A stretch of DNA of 39,443 bases, taken from Silicimonas sp. GTDB lineage: Bacteria > Pseudomonadota > Alphaproteobacteria > Rhodobacterales > Rhodobacteraceae. The notes under the pieces were generated by a model that ran no database searches, was not told the origin of the DNA, and saw only the letters and a program-made list of their open reading frames with translations. This document shows positions 17,334 to 26,529 of the stretch, in pieces (position 1 is the first letter of the stretch; every line of letters starts with the position of its first letter). The translations under genes were made by a program, and so were the position numbers. The stretch is from NCBI GenBank assembly GCA_022824525.1, contig JAJDZT010000001.1, positions 1 through 39,443 on the forward strand, written 5' to 3'.

Positions 17334-17747
17334 TCAGCCCGACCTCACCCTCGACATGTAACGACCGGGTTCGGCATCGGTGAACCCGAGTTTGCGGTAG
17401 AGTGAATGATGCGCCCTTGTCGACAGCATCCAACCTGTCACGTTTGCAAGCTCCGGATGGGCCATCAGGTCTTCGGATAGACGCCTGCCAAGTCCTTGGC
17501 CACGGAACGCCGGGATAACCTGCAAGTCAAATATATAGGCATGGTAGACGGTATCGGACGTGGCGCGCGCCCAACCGATTTGCCCGCCATCTTTTGTGTA
17601 AAGACCAACTGGATATGAGCTTCGGAAACTCTTGATGATGCCCTCACGAGTGCGCCCTTGCCCCCAATAGCTGACTTGAGTGGCAGGCACGATCACATCG
17701 AAATCTAGCTCTTCGAAGCGGTAGCTGGTCTGGATGCTGCCTACCAC
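17334..17747 (-). CDS. GNAT-family N-acetyltransferase
   Basis: The 137-residue product has the GNAT core: strand segment IGWARATSDTVYHAYIFDLQVIPAFRGQGLGRRL, of which FRGQGLGRRL (81-90) is the acetyl-CoA pyrophosphate loop (R-x-x-G-x-G/A), and the C-terminal HHSLYRKLGF that closes the fold. It is a single-domain enzyme transferring acetyl groups to an amine; the acceptor is unknown. The GTG start at 17747 overlaps the SDR stop by 7 bp and is preceded by AAGGA at good spacing, so it is translationally coupled to the SDR gene and hence to mraY. The frame remains open upstream to 18014, but that part is only antiphase sequence inside the SDR gene. Confidence 0.85.
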   Translation of the reverse strand: MVGSIQTSYRFEELDFDVIVPATQVSYWGQGRTREGIIKSFRSSYPVGLYTKDGGQIGWARATSDTVYHAYIFDLQVIPAFRGQGLGRRLSEDLMAHPELANVTGWMLSTRAHHSLYRKLGFTDAEPGRYMSRVRSG

Positions 17748-18385
17748 GCGATTTCCTTGCGACGGCGGAAGAACTTCCCGTTCGGGCCATCCGCAGGCAA
17801 GGTTGCAAGCCAAATCGCCGTGTCCGCGCCCTCTTCCGGTGAAAGGCTCGCCGCCGGGCCGCCCATACGGGTGCGCACCCAACCGGGACACATGGCGTTG
17901 ATCTTTACTCCTGCCGGAGCCTCCCTTGCGGATGCGACGGTAAGGGCATTCAAGGCAGCTTTGGCGATACCATAGGCACCGGGTCCACCCAGCCCTTCTG
18001 CAAAGCTTCCCCAACCCGAAGAAAGGTTCACGACGCGGCCGTAACCCTTGGATTTCATGTGCGGCAAGACCATACGCGTCAACTCGTAGGGTGCCTTCAG
18101 CATGACGTCGATGGTTTCGTCAAACTTCGCATTTTCCGAAAACAGAGGGGCTTCAAAAAGGACACCGGCATTGTTCACCAGCACTTCGACGTCGCGAAGG
18201 GCGGATGCGAATGTAGTCGGCTCCCGAAGGTCGCAGTGTACAGCTTCGGCCCCGATCTCATCCGCGACTTTGGCACCCATCTCCCTGTCACGGACGCCGA
18301 TCCGCACATCATACCCCTTGGCGACCAGCCCCTTTGCAATCTCTTTGCCGATTCCCCGATTGCCGCCAGTGACCAGTGCCCGCAT
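17741..18385 (-). CDS. Short-chain dehydrogenase/reductase (SDR) family oxidoreductase
   Basis: This 214-residue protein is a classical SDR: NAD(P)-binding T-G-G-N-R-G-I-G (6-13), N-N-A-G (71-74), a catalytic Ser at 122-123 (NLSSGWGS) and Y138-x-x-x-K142 (GAYGIAK), followed by C-P-G-W-V-R-T. An Arg after the glycine motif and the V-R-D-R-E segment at the end of strand 2 hint at NADP(H). Substrate unknown. Its ATG shares a base with the mraY stop (TGATG); a GTG one codon upstream is the alternative start. This gene and the GNAT interrupt the mraY-murD order of the division cluster. Confidence 0.9.
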   Translation of the reverse strand: MRALVTGGNRGIGKEIAKGLVAKGYDVRIGVRDREMGAKVADEIGAEAVHCDLREPTTFASALRDVEVLVNNAGVLFEAPLFSENAKFDETIDVMLKAPYELTRMVLPHMKSKGYGRVVNLSSGWGSFAEGLGGPGAYGIAKAALNALTVASAREAPAGVKINAMCPGWVRTRMGGPAASLSPEEGADTAIWLATLPADGPNGKFFRRRKEIAW

Positions 18386-19470
18386 CACCGCACCTTCAGC
18401 GTCGCCAGCCCGATGAGTGCGAGGATCAGCGAGATAATCCAGAAGCGGATCACGATTTGCGGTTCGGCCCAGCCCTTCTTCTCGAAATGGTGGTGGATGG
18501 GGGCCATGAGGAAGACGCGGTTGCCCGTCATCTTGAAATAGCCGACCTGGATGATGACGGAGAGGGCCTCAACCACGAAAAGCCCGCCGATGATGGCCAG
18601 CACGATCTCGTGCTTGGTGGCGACGGCAATCGCACCAAGCGCGCCGCCCAGAGCCAGCGATCCGGTATCGCCCATGAAGACGGCGGCTGGTGGTGCGTTG
18701 TACCAGAGGAAGCCGAGACCCCCTCCGATCAAGGCGGCGGCGAAGATCAGGATCTCGCCCGTGCCCGGGACGTAGTTGATGCCAAGATACTCGGTGAAGT
18801 CGGTGCGGCCCACGGCATAGGCGATGACGCCGAGGGAGCCAGCCGCGATCATGGCGGGCATGATGGCGAGGCCGTCGAGCCCGTCCGTCAGGTTCACCGC
18901 GTTGGCGGCGCCCACGATCACGATCATGGCGAACGGAATGAACAGGATGCCGAGGTTCAACAGACCGGAAATCACCGGAATCGCCAGTTGATTCTGCAAA
19001 TCGGCCGGGTGCATCCATGTGGCCCACCCTGCGGCAAGCCCGGCGATCACGAAGCCGATGAGCAGGCGCAGTCGGGCGGACAGGCCTGAATAATTGTCGT
19101 TCTTCGTGACCTTTGAATAGTCGTCTGCGAAGCCGATCAGGCCAAAGGCGACGGTGACGAAGAGAACCATCCAGACATAGCCGATGTCGAGACGCGCCCA
19201 GAGGAGGCTCGATGTGACAAGGGCGCCGAGGATGAGGACGCCGCCCATTGTCGGGGTGCCTGCCTTTTCGGTGATGTGGCTTTCGGGCCCATCGTCGCGG
19301 ATCGGCTGACCGTGTTTCTGCTTGGTGCGCAGCAGGTTGATAAGCGGCCTGCCGAACAGGAACCCGAAGACCAGCGCAGTGAAGAACGCACCACCGGCGC
19401 GGAAGGTGATGTATCTGAACAAATTGAAAAAATCGCCACCGTCCGAGAACGCTGTGAGCCAATAGAGCAT
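18385..19470 (-). CDS. mraY: Phospho-N-acetylmuramoyl-pentapeptide-transferase MraY
   Basis: MraY links UDP-MurNAc-pentapeptide to undecaprenyl phosphate, making lipid I on the inner membrane. The 361-residue protein has ten predicted membrane helices and the family's cytoplasmic motifs: T-K-x-x-x-P-T-M-G-G region ([11 protein letters not shown], 68-77), ADDYSK with the Asp pair at 116-117, [20 protein letters not shown] and [11 protein letters not shown]. The frame is open to 19518, but ATG 19470 gives the standard start [12 protein letters not shown] and lies 1 bp after the murF stop, with GGAA-rich sequence before it. Confidence 0.97.
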   Translation of the reverse strand: MLYWLTAFSDGGDFFNLFRYITFRAGGAFFTALVFGFLFGRPLINLLRTKQKHGQPIRDDGPESHITEKAGTPTMGGVLILGALVTSSLLWARLDIGYVWMVLFVTVAFGLIGFADDYSKVTKNDNYSGLSARLRLLIGFVIAGLAAGWATWMHPADLQNQLAIPVISGLLNLGILFIPFAMIVIVGAANAVNLTDGLDGLAIMPAMIAAGSLGVIAYAVGRTDFTEYLGINYVPGTGEILIFAAALIGGGLGFLWYNAPPAAVFMGDTGSLALGGALGAIAVATKHEIVLAIIGGLFVVEALSVIIQVGYFKMTGNRVFLMAPIHHHFEKKGWAEPQIVIRFWIISLILALIGLATLKVR

Positions 19471-19471
19471 G

Positions 19472-20944
19472 TTATTCCGTTCCTTCGTCCACGGCCTGGT
19501 GCAACCGTCTGAGAGCATCCACCACCAGGCTTACCCGCGACCCCTTTGATCCTTTAACCAGCACAACATCGCCTGCATCGATCAGCTTGTGCGCCTCGGC
19601 CGCAAGCTCCTCTGCCGTCTCGACCCAGCGCCCGCGCCGATGTGCCGGAAGCGCCTCGAAAAGCGCGCGCATCCGCGGCCCCACACAATCGACGCGCCTG
19701 AATGACGCCATCGCCGGATGATCCGCAAGAGCCCTGTGAAGCTCGGCCTCCGTGGGGCCAAGCTCCAGCATATCGCCCAGAATGGCGATCCGCCTGCCCG
19801 TGGCAATCCGGCCCTGTCCTTCTCTCGGCTCGATCCCTGCCAACACCTCGAAGGCCGCCACCATCGAAGCAGGGTTCGCATTGAACGCGTCGTCGATCAG
19901 TTCGATCGAGTGGCCCTCGACGGCGTCGAGCACAAGCGTTTCCCGCTGACCTCGGCCCGAGGGCGGATGCCAGCGCGCCAGATCGCTCGCGGCGATATCC
20001 CAATCTGCGCCAACCGCTTCGACAGCAATCAAGGCGGCCAGCGCGTTCATCCCGAAATGACGACCCGCCGCGCCGACCTTGAAGATGAACGTATTCGGCT
20101 CGGTCCGTCCTCCGGCCGAGAGCAGCGCGTTATCGGGGCGTTCTTCCCCTTCGACAACCGTTACGGCATCGACGACATTCAGGCGCCGCACCCGTACATC
20201 GGCATCGTCCGATACGCCGAAACTGATTGAACGGAAGTCGACCGCCGCTTCGGCAAGGATCGGAGCGGTCTCGACATCCGCGTTGTAGATCGCGATTCCA
20301 CCTGCTTCGAGCCCTTCGAAGATCGAGGCCTTTTCGCGCGCGATACCCTCGATGCTCTCGAAAGCCTCCAGATGCGCCGGTGCAACCGTGGTGACGATGG
20401 CCACATGCGGTCTGGCAAGACAAGCCAGCGGCGCGATCTCACCGGGATGGTTCATGCCGATTTCGATCACCGCGAACTCGGTGTTCTCGGGCATCCGCGC
20501 CAGCGTCAGCGGCACACCCCAATGATTGTTGTAACTCGCTTCCGCCGCATGCGTCCGACCCTGACGCCTCAGCATGTGGCGCAGCATTTCCTTGGTAGAG
20601 GTCTTGCCGACCGAACCGGTGACAGCAACGACGCGCGCAGTCGTCCGATCACGGGCGAAAGCGCCCAAATGCTCAAGTGCGGCAAGCACATCCTCGACCA
20701 GAAGAAGCGGTGCATCCTCGGCCAGCCCCTCTGGTACGCGAGAGACAAGAGCCGCCGCCGCGCCCTTTTCAAACGCGTTGGCCACGAAATCATGTCCGTC
20801 GCGGACATCCGTGAGCGCCACGAAGAGATCTCCCGGCTCCAGCGTGCGTGTGTCGATGGACACGCCACTCGCCTGCCAGTCCGGCCCCTGCGCCCGCCCG
20901 CCAGTTGCGGCAAGCGCGACCTCGCGTGTCCAGAGCGGTGTCAC
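19472..20944 (-). CDS. murF: UDP-N-acetylmuramoyl-tripeptide--D-alanyl-D-alanine ligase MurF
   Basis: MurF adds the D-Ala-D-Ala dipeptide, completing the cytoplasmic murein precursor. The 490-residue product has the Mur ligase layout: N-terminal UDP-binding domain with S-I-D-T-R (the substrate loop, ~29-33), ATP loop G-S-V-G-K-T-S (110-116), [10 protein letters not shown], and D-D-A-F/Y-N-A-N-P-A-S-M near residue 340. The C-terminal domain carries the G-D-M-L-E-L-G motif and ends in [10 protein letters not shown]. It starts with GTG, overlapping the murE stop by 4 bp (GTGA). Confidence 0.97.
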   Translation of the reverse strand: MTPLWTREVALAATGGRAQGPDWQASGVSIDTRTLEPGDLFVALTDVRDGHDFVANAFEKGAAAALVSRVPEGLAEDAPLLLVEDVLAALEHLGAFARDRTTARVVAVTGSVGKTSTKEMLRHMLRRQGRTHAAEASYNNHWGVPLTLARMPENTEFAVIEIGMNHPGEIAPLACLARPHVAIVTTVAPAHLEAFESIEGIAREKASIFEGLEAGGIAIYNADVETAPILAEAAVDFRSISFGVSDDADVRVRRLNVVDAVTVVEGEERPDNALLSAGGRTEPNTFIFKVGAAGRHFGMNALAALIAVEAVGADWDIAASDLARWHPPSGRGQRETLVLDAVEGHSIELIDDAFNANPASMVAAFEVLAGIEPREGQGRIATGRRIAILGDMLELGPTEAELHRALADHPAMASFRRVDCVGPRMRALFEALPAHRRGRWVETAEELAAEAHKLIDAGDVVLVKGSKGSRVSLVVDALRRLHQAVDEGTE

Positions 20945-22437
20945 AGGCCCTTCCCGTCAAGAGCCGCCACCGCGACGCTGGCCTGCTCGACATCGTCGAA
21001 AGGCAGCACGGTATCGCCAATCTCTTGACCAGTTTCGTGGCCCTTGCCGGCAATCAGGAGAGTATCTCCCGGACCGAGCGCATCGACGGCGCGAAGGATG
21101 GCCTCCGCGCGATCACCAACTTCTGTGACTTCTCCGCGAGAGGTTCCTGCCATGACTTCGCGTCGGATCAGTTCTGGATCCTCGCTCCTTGGATTGTCGT
21201 CCGTCACGAACACGACGTCTGCGTTCTCAACGGCGGCCTTTCCCATCAGCGGGCGCTTACCCCTGTCGCGGTCGCCACCGGCCCCAAAGACCACGATCAA
21301 TCGACCGAGGACATGGGGACGTATCGCCTTAAGTGCAGTCACAAGCGCATCAGGCGTGTGCGCATAGTCCACGAAAACCGTCGCCTGGTTTTCGCGCCGC
21401 GCTGCGAATTGCATCCGGCCGCGTACCGTCTCCAGCATCGGAAGTGTGTCAAAGACCTCCTGCGCATCGGCACCCGTTGCTATGCAAAGGCCTGCAGAGA
21501 TCAGCGCGTTCTCCGCTTGAAAACCGCCGATCAGACCCATGCGAATGTGCTGGATGCGACCTGCCCATTCAAAGCGAAGCTCCTGACCGGTTGCTTCGTA
21601 TCGTTGACCCAAAATCTGAAGATGCGCTTCGCCGGATCGGCCGACGGTCAGAAGATCGTGTCCACGATCTTCCGCGATGTCGGCCATCTTCCGACCCCAA
21701 GGGTCGTCGATGTTGATGACGGCCGTTCCGTCTTCGGGCAAAACGCGCGAAAAAAGCCCTGCCTTAGCTTCGAAATATTCCTCAAAATCAGCATGATAGT
21801 CGAGGTGGTCTTGGCTGAGATTGGTGAAGCCCGCGGCACGCAAACGAACACCGTCGACGCGCCGTTGCGCCAGGCCGTGAGAGGATGCTTCCATCGCCGC
21901 ATGGGTCACCCCAGAGTCCGCCGCTGCCGCCAGCACTTTGTGCAAGGTGATGGGCTCAGGCGTGGTATGGCCAAGCGGTGCCGTGTACGCTCCCTCTACA
22001 CCGGTCGTCCCTACCGAGATCGCCTCCGCTCCCATCTCCGTCCAGAGTTGACGCGTGAAGGACGCAACCGATGTTTTTCCGTTCGTACCGGTAACGGCAA
22101 CTTGTACTTCAGGCTGCGCCTCGAACCAGAGGGCTGCAGTAAATGCCAGCGCCTCGCGCGGGTCTTCAACAATGACAACCGGAACCTCGGAGCCCGCCAA
22201 TTCATCTGCAGCTATTGCAGCGCCTTCCCGGTCGGTCAGGATTGCACCTGCTTTCATTCGCAATGCGAACTGAATGAACTCCCCACCGTGAACGCGGGTT
22301 CCGGGCAGGGCTGCGAAGAGATGACCTTCCTGAACAGTTCGGCTGTCAACCGACAGACCGGTAATCCGGGTCTCGGCACCGCCGACAACTGTCAAACCCA
22401 GTTCGGCAAGTGTCTTCGTCCTGGCCCGGGTCTGCAC
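20941..22437 (-). CDS. murE: UDP-N-acetylmuramoyl-tripeptide synthetase MurE (meso-diaminopimelate-adding)
   Basis: MurE adds the third amino acid to UDP-MurNAc-L-Ala-D-Glu. The 498-residue protein has S-V-D-S-R-T-V (29-35), ATP loop GTNGKTS (117-123), E-A-S-S-H-G-L, F-T-N-L-S-x-D-H-L-D-Y-H and, at about 414-419, D-N-P-R-S-E: the signature for meso-diaminopimelate rather than lysine. Gram-negative murein with meso-DAP is thus expected. The start is GTG at 22437 behind an excellent GAGGTGA ribosome site; no ATG lies between the in-frame stop and this codon. It follows ftsI by 18 bp. Confidence 0.97.
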   Translation of the reverse strand: MQTRARTKTLAELGLTVVGGAETRITGLSVDSRTVQEGHLFAALPGTRVHGGEFIQFALRMKAGAILTDREGAAIAADELAGSEVPVVIVEDPREALAFTAALWFEAQPEVQVAVTGTNGKTSVASFTRQLWTEMGAEAISVGTTGVEGAYTAPLGHTTPEPITLHKVLAAAADSGVTHAAMEASSHGLAQRRVDGVRLRAAGFTNLSQDHLDYHADFEEYFEAKAGLFSRVLPEDGTAVINIDDPWGRKMADIAEDRGHDLLTVGRSGEAHLQILGQRYEATGQELRFEWAGRIQHIRMGLIGGFQAENALISAGLCIATGADAQEVFDTLPMLETVRGRMQFAARRENQATVFVDYAHTPDALVTALKAIRPHVLGRLIVVFGAGGDRDRGKRPLMGKAAVENADVVFVTDDNPRSEDPELIRREVMAGTSRGEVTEVGDRAEAILRAVDALGPGDTLLIAGKGHETGQEIGDTVLPFDDVEQASVAVAALDGKGL

Positions 22438-22455
22438 GTCTGGTCACCTCGCGTT

Positions 22456-24225
22456 TCAGTTCCGGGCGAGTGTTACACCCGCCGTGGTGTCGGGCGCCAG
22501 CCCCAGAAGCGGGGCAACACGGCGAATGACTTCCGCAGCGACTGGAACGGCTGTCCATCCCGCAGTACGGCGTGGCTTTTTACCGGTTGTGTCCACCGGC
22601 TCATCCAAGGTGACGACCAGCACGTATTTCGGGTCGTTTGCCGGAAAGACGGTAGCGAAGGTCGCGATGACCTTGTCGTCATAGTACCCACCCTGTGGCT
22701 TGGGTTTGTCAGCTGTGCCGGTCTTGCCCGCCACATGATAGCCGGCAACTTCGCCCAGAGACGCCGTTCCTTCGGTCACAACTTTACGCAGCATGGAGCG
22801 CGCCTGCCGAGAGGTGTTCTCAGAGACAATTCGTGGACCGAGCACGGGTGTGTCGCGCTTCAGAAGGGTCGGGGTCACCTTGTAGCCACCGTTCAGGAGC
22901 GACGCGTAGGCGGTGGCCAAATGCAAAGGAGAGGCGGAGATGCCGTGCCCATAGGACACCGTCATTGTGTGAATCTCCGACCACTTTTTTGGCAAAAGCG
23001 GCTTGGCACCCGGCGCTTCAATCAACTCGACGGGTGTCGGCGCGAAGAAGCCGAGGTTGTTCAAGAAGGTCTGCTGACGCTCAGGCCCGATCATCATCGC
23101 AACGCGTGCCGTTCCAATGTTGGAACTTTCCACGATGATATCTTCGACGGTCATGGCAGGTCCATGATCACGAAAATCTCGGATTTTGTGGCGTCCCCAT
23201 TTCAGCGGGCCCGTCGTATCGATCCACGTCGATCCACTGACAAGACGCTCATCGATCCCTTGTGCCACCGCAAAAATCTTGAACGTGGAACCAAGCTCGT
23301 AGAGACCCTGCACCGCTCGGTTGAACAGAGGACTTTCGGCCTGGTCGCCTTCCGTGAGCGGACGCGGACGGTCATTTGGATCAAAGTCGGGCAGGCTTGC
23401 CAGCGAGAGCACTTCGCCAGTGTGCACATCCATCAAGACGGCGGCGGCGCCTTTTGCATTCATCAAACGCATGCCGCCATCCAAGACACGTTCGACCGCT
23501 GCCTGCACGGTCAAGTCCATGGCAAGCGTCAGGGGCACGTCACCACGGCCCGGATCCCGAAGCTCCTCGTCCAGCGCCTTTTCGATTCCAGCAACACCGA
23601 TAACTTCGGCTGAACTGACACCTTCGCGACCGTACCCGGCACCACCAAGCACGTGTGCTCCAATGGCGCCGTTCGGATATAGCCGCATCTCACGCGGTCC
23701 AAACAGCAGCCCCGGATCTCCAATATCAAAGACCGCCTGCTGCTGTTCGGGGCTGATGCGCCGTTTAATCCAGATGAACTTTCGTTTGCCTGTGAACTGA
23801 CGGATCAGGCGCTCTTCATCCAAGTCTGGGAAGATCTTGACGAGTTCCTTCGCGGAACGCTCAGGATCGATCAGTTGATGCGGTTGCACGTAAAGGGAAT
23901 GCGTTGTCAGGTTCGTCGCAAGAATGCGGCCATTCCGATCTGTTATGTCCGCCCGGGCTGCAACAATCTGGGCACCACTCGCCGCCGATTTTGGCTCGAC
24001 AGGCTCCGACGCGGCCAATGCGCCCATCCGAACACCCACCATTGCGAAAGCACAGAGAAAGGCGACGCCAAGCACCAGCAGTCGCCCCTCTGCTCGTTGG
24101 CGCTGCGCATCACGATCCGCCTCGTGGCGGGCTGCAAGGTTGGCGCGCTCGATGGCGTCCGGGTTTTCGCCGTCTCGCCTTGCGGCGAGGATACTGGCCA
24201 ACGGTCTGAGCGGTGTACGTGTCAT
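22456..24225 (-). CDS. ftsI: Peptidoglycan D,D-transpeptidase FtsI (division PBP)
   Basis: FtsI is the class B penicillin-binding protein that cross-links septal peptidoglycan. The 589-residue product has a cytoplasmic N-terminus rich in Arg/Glu, one membrane helix (about 49-70), the PBP dimerisation domain, and a transpeptidase domain with the three active-site motifs: S313-T-F-K316, S367-S-N369 and K501-T-G-T504. The ~48-residue N-terminal cytoplasmic tail is longer than in E. coli FtsI. Its ATG overlaps the ftsL stop by 4 bp (ATGA), so expression of the two division proteins is coupled. Confidence 0.96.
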   Translation of the reverse strand: MTRTPLRPLASILAARRDGENPDAIERANLAARHEADRDAQRQRAEGRLLVLGVAFLCAFAMVGVRMGALAASEPVEPKSAASGAQIVAARADITDRNGRILATNLTTHSLYVQPHQLIDPERSAKELVKIFPDLDEERLIRQFTGKRKFIWIKRRISPEQQQAVFDIGDPGLLFGPREMRLYPNGAIGAHVLGGAGYGREGVSSAEVIGVAGIEKALDEELRDPGRGDVPLTLAMDLTVQAAVERVLDGGMRLMNAKGAAAVLMDVHTGEVLSLASLPDFDPNDRPRPLTEGDQAESPLFNRAVQGLYELGSTFKIFAVAQGIDERLVSGSTWIDTTGPLKWGRHKIRDFRDHGPAMTVEDIIVESSNIGTARVAMMIGPERQQTFLNNLGFFAPTPVELIEAPGAKPLLPKKWSEIHTMTVSYGHGISASPLHLATAYASLLNGGYKVTPTLLKRDTPVLGPRIVSENTSRQARSMLRKVVTEGTASLGEVAGYHVAGKTGTADKPKPQGGYYDDKVIATFATVFPANDPKYVLVVTLDEPVDTTGKKPRRTAGWTAVPVAAEVIRRVAPLLGLAPDTTAGVTLARN

Positions 24226-24551
24226 TGCGGAACCTCATCGCGCAGCATCACATCTCTCGCTTTTTCAATGGGATAGGGGATCTGATCGATCCGTCCGAAA
24301 TGCTCGGGCCGAAGTGGCAAGAGCCCCAACCTGTCAAAGTTCAAATCCGCCAGATCGGAAAGTCGTTCTGGGCGATTGAGGTAGGCCCACTCCGCTCGCA
24401 AGACACCTGCCCGTTCCCGCAGGTCGGCGATTTCCGACCTCAGTTCCTTCACCTCGCGAAGACGCGCCTGTGTTTCGTAGTTTTGCTGATATGCCCAAAC
24501 GGCAAGTGCCATAACCACGAAGGCAGTCAGAACGAAGAAGAACGACTTCAT
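24222..24551 (-). CDS. ftsL: Cell division protein FtsL
   Basis: FtsL is a small bitopic divisome protein that works with FtsB and FtsQ to activate FtsWI. The 109-residue product has a short N-terminus, one membrane helix (about residues 4-20), and a heptad-like coiled-coil segment (about 27-55, [20 protein letters not shown]) before the conserved Ala-Trp-Leu-Asn-Arg-Pro-like segment ([15 protein letters not shown]). Sequence is poorly conserved in the family; the position between rsmH and ftsI and the coiled coil make the call safe. It overlaps both neighbours by 4 bp. Confidence 0.92.
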   Translation of the reverse strand: MKSFFFVLTAFVVMALAVWAYQQNYETQARLREVKELRSEIADLRERAGVLRAEWAYLNRPERLSDLADLNFDRLGLLPLRPEHFGRIDQIPYPIEKARDVMLRDEVPQ

Positions 24552-25513
24552 GCGACCTCCACCAGTTTGGGCAAACCCAGCGCATCGCGATCCACCGGGG
24601 CTGCTGAAGCCGACGTGCGTCGACCGACGCGGAGCTTTGCAGAGCGTGATCGGGGATTGCGCGCAATCTCTTCCGCTGACGGCGGGATCGCCTTGTTTCT
24701 GGCGTCGAACCGTGCGGCTTCAGAGGCGACTTCAGGCTGATACCTGTTCCCACCCGATTTCGCAGCACGGGCTTGGAAGAACCTTTTCACGACCCGATCT
24801 TCCAACGAGTGGAAGCTGACCACGGCAAGCCAACCACCTGCCTTCAGCGCACGTTCGGCGGCCTCAAGTCCCTCGACCAATTGTCCAAACTCATCATTGA
24901 CGGCGATGCGGAGCGCCTGAAACGTACGCGTCGCGGGATGCGACGCGCCAGGCTTCGGGCGCGGCAGGACGGTCTCGACGATCCGCACGAGGGCCCCGGT
25001 CGTCACGATCGGACCGTCCTGCCGCGTTTTCACGATGGCGCGCGCAATCGAACGGGCCGCCCGCTCCTCGCCATAGTGATACAATATGTCGGCCAGCGTT
25101 GCTTCGCTGGCTTCGGCCACCAGATCGGCGGCGCTTGTGCCCTCTTGACTCATCCGCATGTCGAGCGGGCCATCGGACATGAAGGAGAAACCGCGTTCTG
25201 CCTGATCGAGCTGCATCGACGAAACGCCAAGATCGAGCACGACACCATCCAGAGGTTCATCGGCGTAGGTGTCGAGATCGGAAAACGTGCCTTCAACCAG
25301 CTTCAGTCGGTCGCCGTAGTCTTTTGCCCAGACCTTGGCCATTTCGAAGACCGCAGGATCGCGGTCCACCGCGATGACCTTTTCGGCGCCCGCTTCGAGA
25401 AGACCCTTCGTGTATCCGCCTGCCCCAAATGTCCCGTCCAGCCAGACCCCTTCGATGGGCGCGCAGGCCTCCAATATGGCATCGAGCAGAACCGGGATAT
25501 GCGGGGCGGTCAT
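24548..25513 (-). CDS. rsmH: 16S rRNA (cytosine1402-N4)-methyltransferase RsmH
   Basis: RsmH (MraW) methylates N4 of C1402 in 16S rRNA with S-adenosylmethionine. The 321-residue product starts with the typical H-I-P-V-L-L segment and has the SAM loop D26-G-T-F-G-A-G-G33, the [12 protein letters not shown] motif with the following P-L-D-M-R, and near the C-terminus [11 protein letters not shown]. The conserved [10 protein letters not shown] end segment is present. It begins 3 bp after the mraZ stop. Confidence 0.97.
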   Translation of the reverse strand: MTAPHIPVLLDAILEACAPIEGVWLDGTFGAGGYTKGLLEAGAEKVIAVDRDPAVFEMAKVWAKDYGDRLKLVEGTFSDLDTYADEPLDGVVLDLGVSSMQLDQAERGFSFMSDGPLDMRMSQEGTSAADLVAEASEATLADILYHYGEERAARSIARAIVKTRQDGPIVTTGALVRIVETVLPRPKPGASHPATRTFQALRIAVNDEFGQLVEGLEAAERALKAGGWLAVVSFHSLEDRVVKRFFQARAAKSGGNRYQPEVASEAARFDARNKAIPPSAEEIARNPRSRSAKLRVGRRTSASAAPVDRDALGLPKLVEVA

Positions 25514-25516
25514 GGG

Positions 25517-26017
25517 TCAGCCATCCTCCCCGTCATCTAGAAGCGTCCAGATATCGGCACCTTGCGGCATTGCATCAAGCAGCTCATCAACCGCACTTTC
25601 GGAAGCCTCGAAGCTTTCAGGCTTCCAGATCTGGAAGGTGTCACCCATCGCGATGAAGTACGCTTCGGCCTTGATGCCCAGTTTGTCACGGAGCTTCTGC
25701 GGAAGCACGATGCGCCCGGTGTCGTCGACCGTCGCAGGCAAGGACTGACCGTTGAAGAGACGTTCAAGTGCGCGACGCTGGCGCGAGCCGCGCGGCATCC
25801 GAGCGATTTTCTCATCGACTTCGTTTGCACTGTCGATGGTGAAGCATTCGAGGAAGTCGCGACGTTCGTCGCCATAAACGATGATAAACTCGGGAAGCTT
25901 CCCTTCGGACCAGTTCGGATCGCCATCGCGAAGCACAGAGCGATAGTTGGCCGGGATGGACACCCGACCTTTGCCGTCCACTTTCTGGACGCCTTCGCCT
26001 CTGAACCTCCGAACCAC
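25517..26017 (-). CDS. mraZ: Transcriptional regulator MraZ
   Basis: MraZ is a DNA-binding protein with two AbrB-like swapped-hairpin domains that form a ring and repress the promoter of its own cluster in E. coli. The 166-residue product has the two repeats: VDGKGRVSIPANYR (about 13-26) and VDDTGRIVLPQKLR (about 96-109). It is a little longer than the E. coli protein. The start is GTG at 26017. It is the first gene of the division cluster and is preceded by a long leader with a terminator-like hairpin and by TGGGA repeats that resemble its own binding sites. Confidence 0.95.
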   Translation of the reverse strand: MVRRFRGEGVQKVDGKGRVSIPANYRSVLRDGDPNWSEGKLPEFIIVYGDERRDFLECFTIDSANEVDEKIARMPRGSRQRRALERLFNGQSLPATVDDTGRIVLPQKLRDKLGIKAEAYFIAMGDTFQIWKPESFEASESAVDELLDAMPQGADIWTLLDDGEDG

Positions 26018-26042
26018 TGTCCCGCGGCTCCCTTATTCGTCC

Positions 26043-26092
26043 CCCGAAATAGAAAACGGCGGATCGGACTGCTGCCAGTGTCCGATCCGCCG
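26043..26092 (-). terminator. Intrinsic terminator inside the mraZ leader
   Basis: Perfect 13-bp stem CGGCGGATCGGAC (on the - strand from 26092) and GTCCGATCCGCCG (ending 26057) with a 10-nt loop, followed on the - strand by TTTTCTATTT. It sits 40 bp before the mraZ GTG, in the sense direction, so only transcripts that read through would express the division genes. Stem length and U-tract make premature termination likely. Confidence 0.85.
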
Positions 26093-26285
26093 CCCTCGTC
26101 CCGTTTCCGGGATGTCCAGCTGCGCGCGCCACCTGGGGGGATGTCTGCTCGCCCGCGCGCCGGATCTCTTCAACAAATGAGGCGGAGCCTGTATGAAACC
26201 TGCTCTTATTTGGTTCTTAGGGTCGTTAAGCGCCCTGAGTGCTGTCCCGCTTCATTCGGTGATTGAGAACGTGCCATGGGAAAAC
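26047..26285 (-). ncRNA. upsM: UpsM-like sRNA from the mraZ 5' leader (start approximate)
   Basis: In Rhodobacter sphaeroides the division cluster is preceded by a 268-nt leader whose Rho-independent terminator releases a small RNA called UpsM, described as conserved in Rhodobacteraceae. Here a strong sense-strand terminator lies 40 bp before mraZ, with several hundred non-coding bases upstream: the same layout. The 3' end is taken from the T-tract. The 5' end is set only by analogy with the 268-nt leader (mraZ start plus 268) and may be off by tens of bases; I could not identify a convincing -35/-10 pair. Sequence identity to the known UpsM was not tested. Confidence 0.6.
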
Positions 26286-26312
26286 ATGGGAATCAACTGA
26301 AATTTTATGGGA
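26277..26312 (+). promoter_or_regulatory. TGGGA repeats, candidate MraZ-binding sites
   Basis: TGGGA occurs at 26277-26281, 26287-26291 and 26308-26312, spaced 10 and 21 bp, so the sites lie on nearly the same helix face. E. coli MraZ binds TGGGN repeats separated by 5 bp (10-bp period). The motifs here read on the strand opposite to mraZ and lie about 260-295 bp upstream, near where the leader is expected to start. A second group on the mraZ strand is listed separately. The link to MraZ is inference. Confidence 0.45.
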
Positions 26313-26423
26313 AATCGAGGCCTAGAGCCCTCGCAGAACCAACACGAATCGAGATGTGGGATCAATATTTCGTTTTTCTTCGGCAAAAACACTATATGTT
26401 GTGTTGAGAATTTTTTCGCTTAT

Positions 26424-26438
26424 TCCCATATTTTCCCG
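26424..26438 (-). promoter_or_regulatory. Second TGGGA/CGGGA pair on the mraZ strand
   Basis: On the - strand CGGGA (26438-26434) and TGGGA (26428-26424) have 10-bp period with the same spacer style (GGGAAAATATGGGAA) as the + strand group. Single TGGGA motifs on the same strand follow further upstream at 26479-26475 and 26510-26506. They may be additional MraZ sites or part of a promoter. Confidence 0.35.
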
Positions 26439-26489
26439 CTCCAACCCCACTTTCAGTGCCGTATTCGCCTTTTTTCCCAAACGGACCCA

Positions 26490-26501
26490 GTTCATATGAA
26501 C
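26490..26501. promoter_or_regulatory. 12-bp palindrome upstream of the division cluster
   Basis: GTTCATATGAAC is a perfect 12-bp palindrome between the TGGGA motifs and the DnaA boxes. It looks like a dimeric operator, but I know no regulator for it. It is not a LexA box of the alphaproteobacterial type (GTTC-N7-GTTC). Confidence 0.35.
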
Positions 26502-26529
26502 AAAGTCCCAAAACCGAGACTAATGCGGC

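Noticed and set aside
20848..23613. 921-codon rightward open frame across murE and ftsI
   Set aside because: It is antisense to two certain genes; long antisense frames arise easily from GC-biased codon use, and the product has no recognisable domain and an odd Arg/Cys-rich composition.
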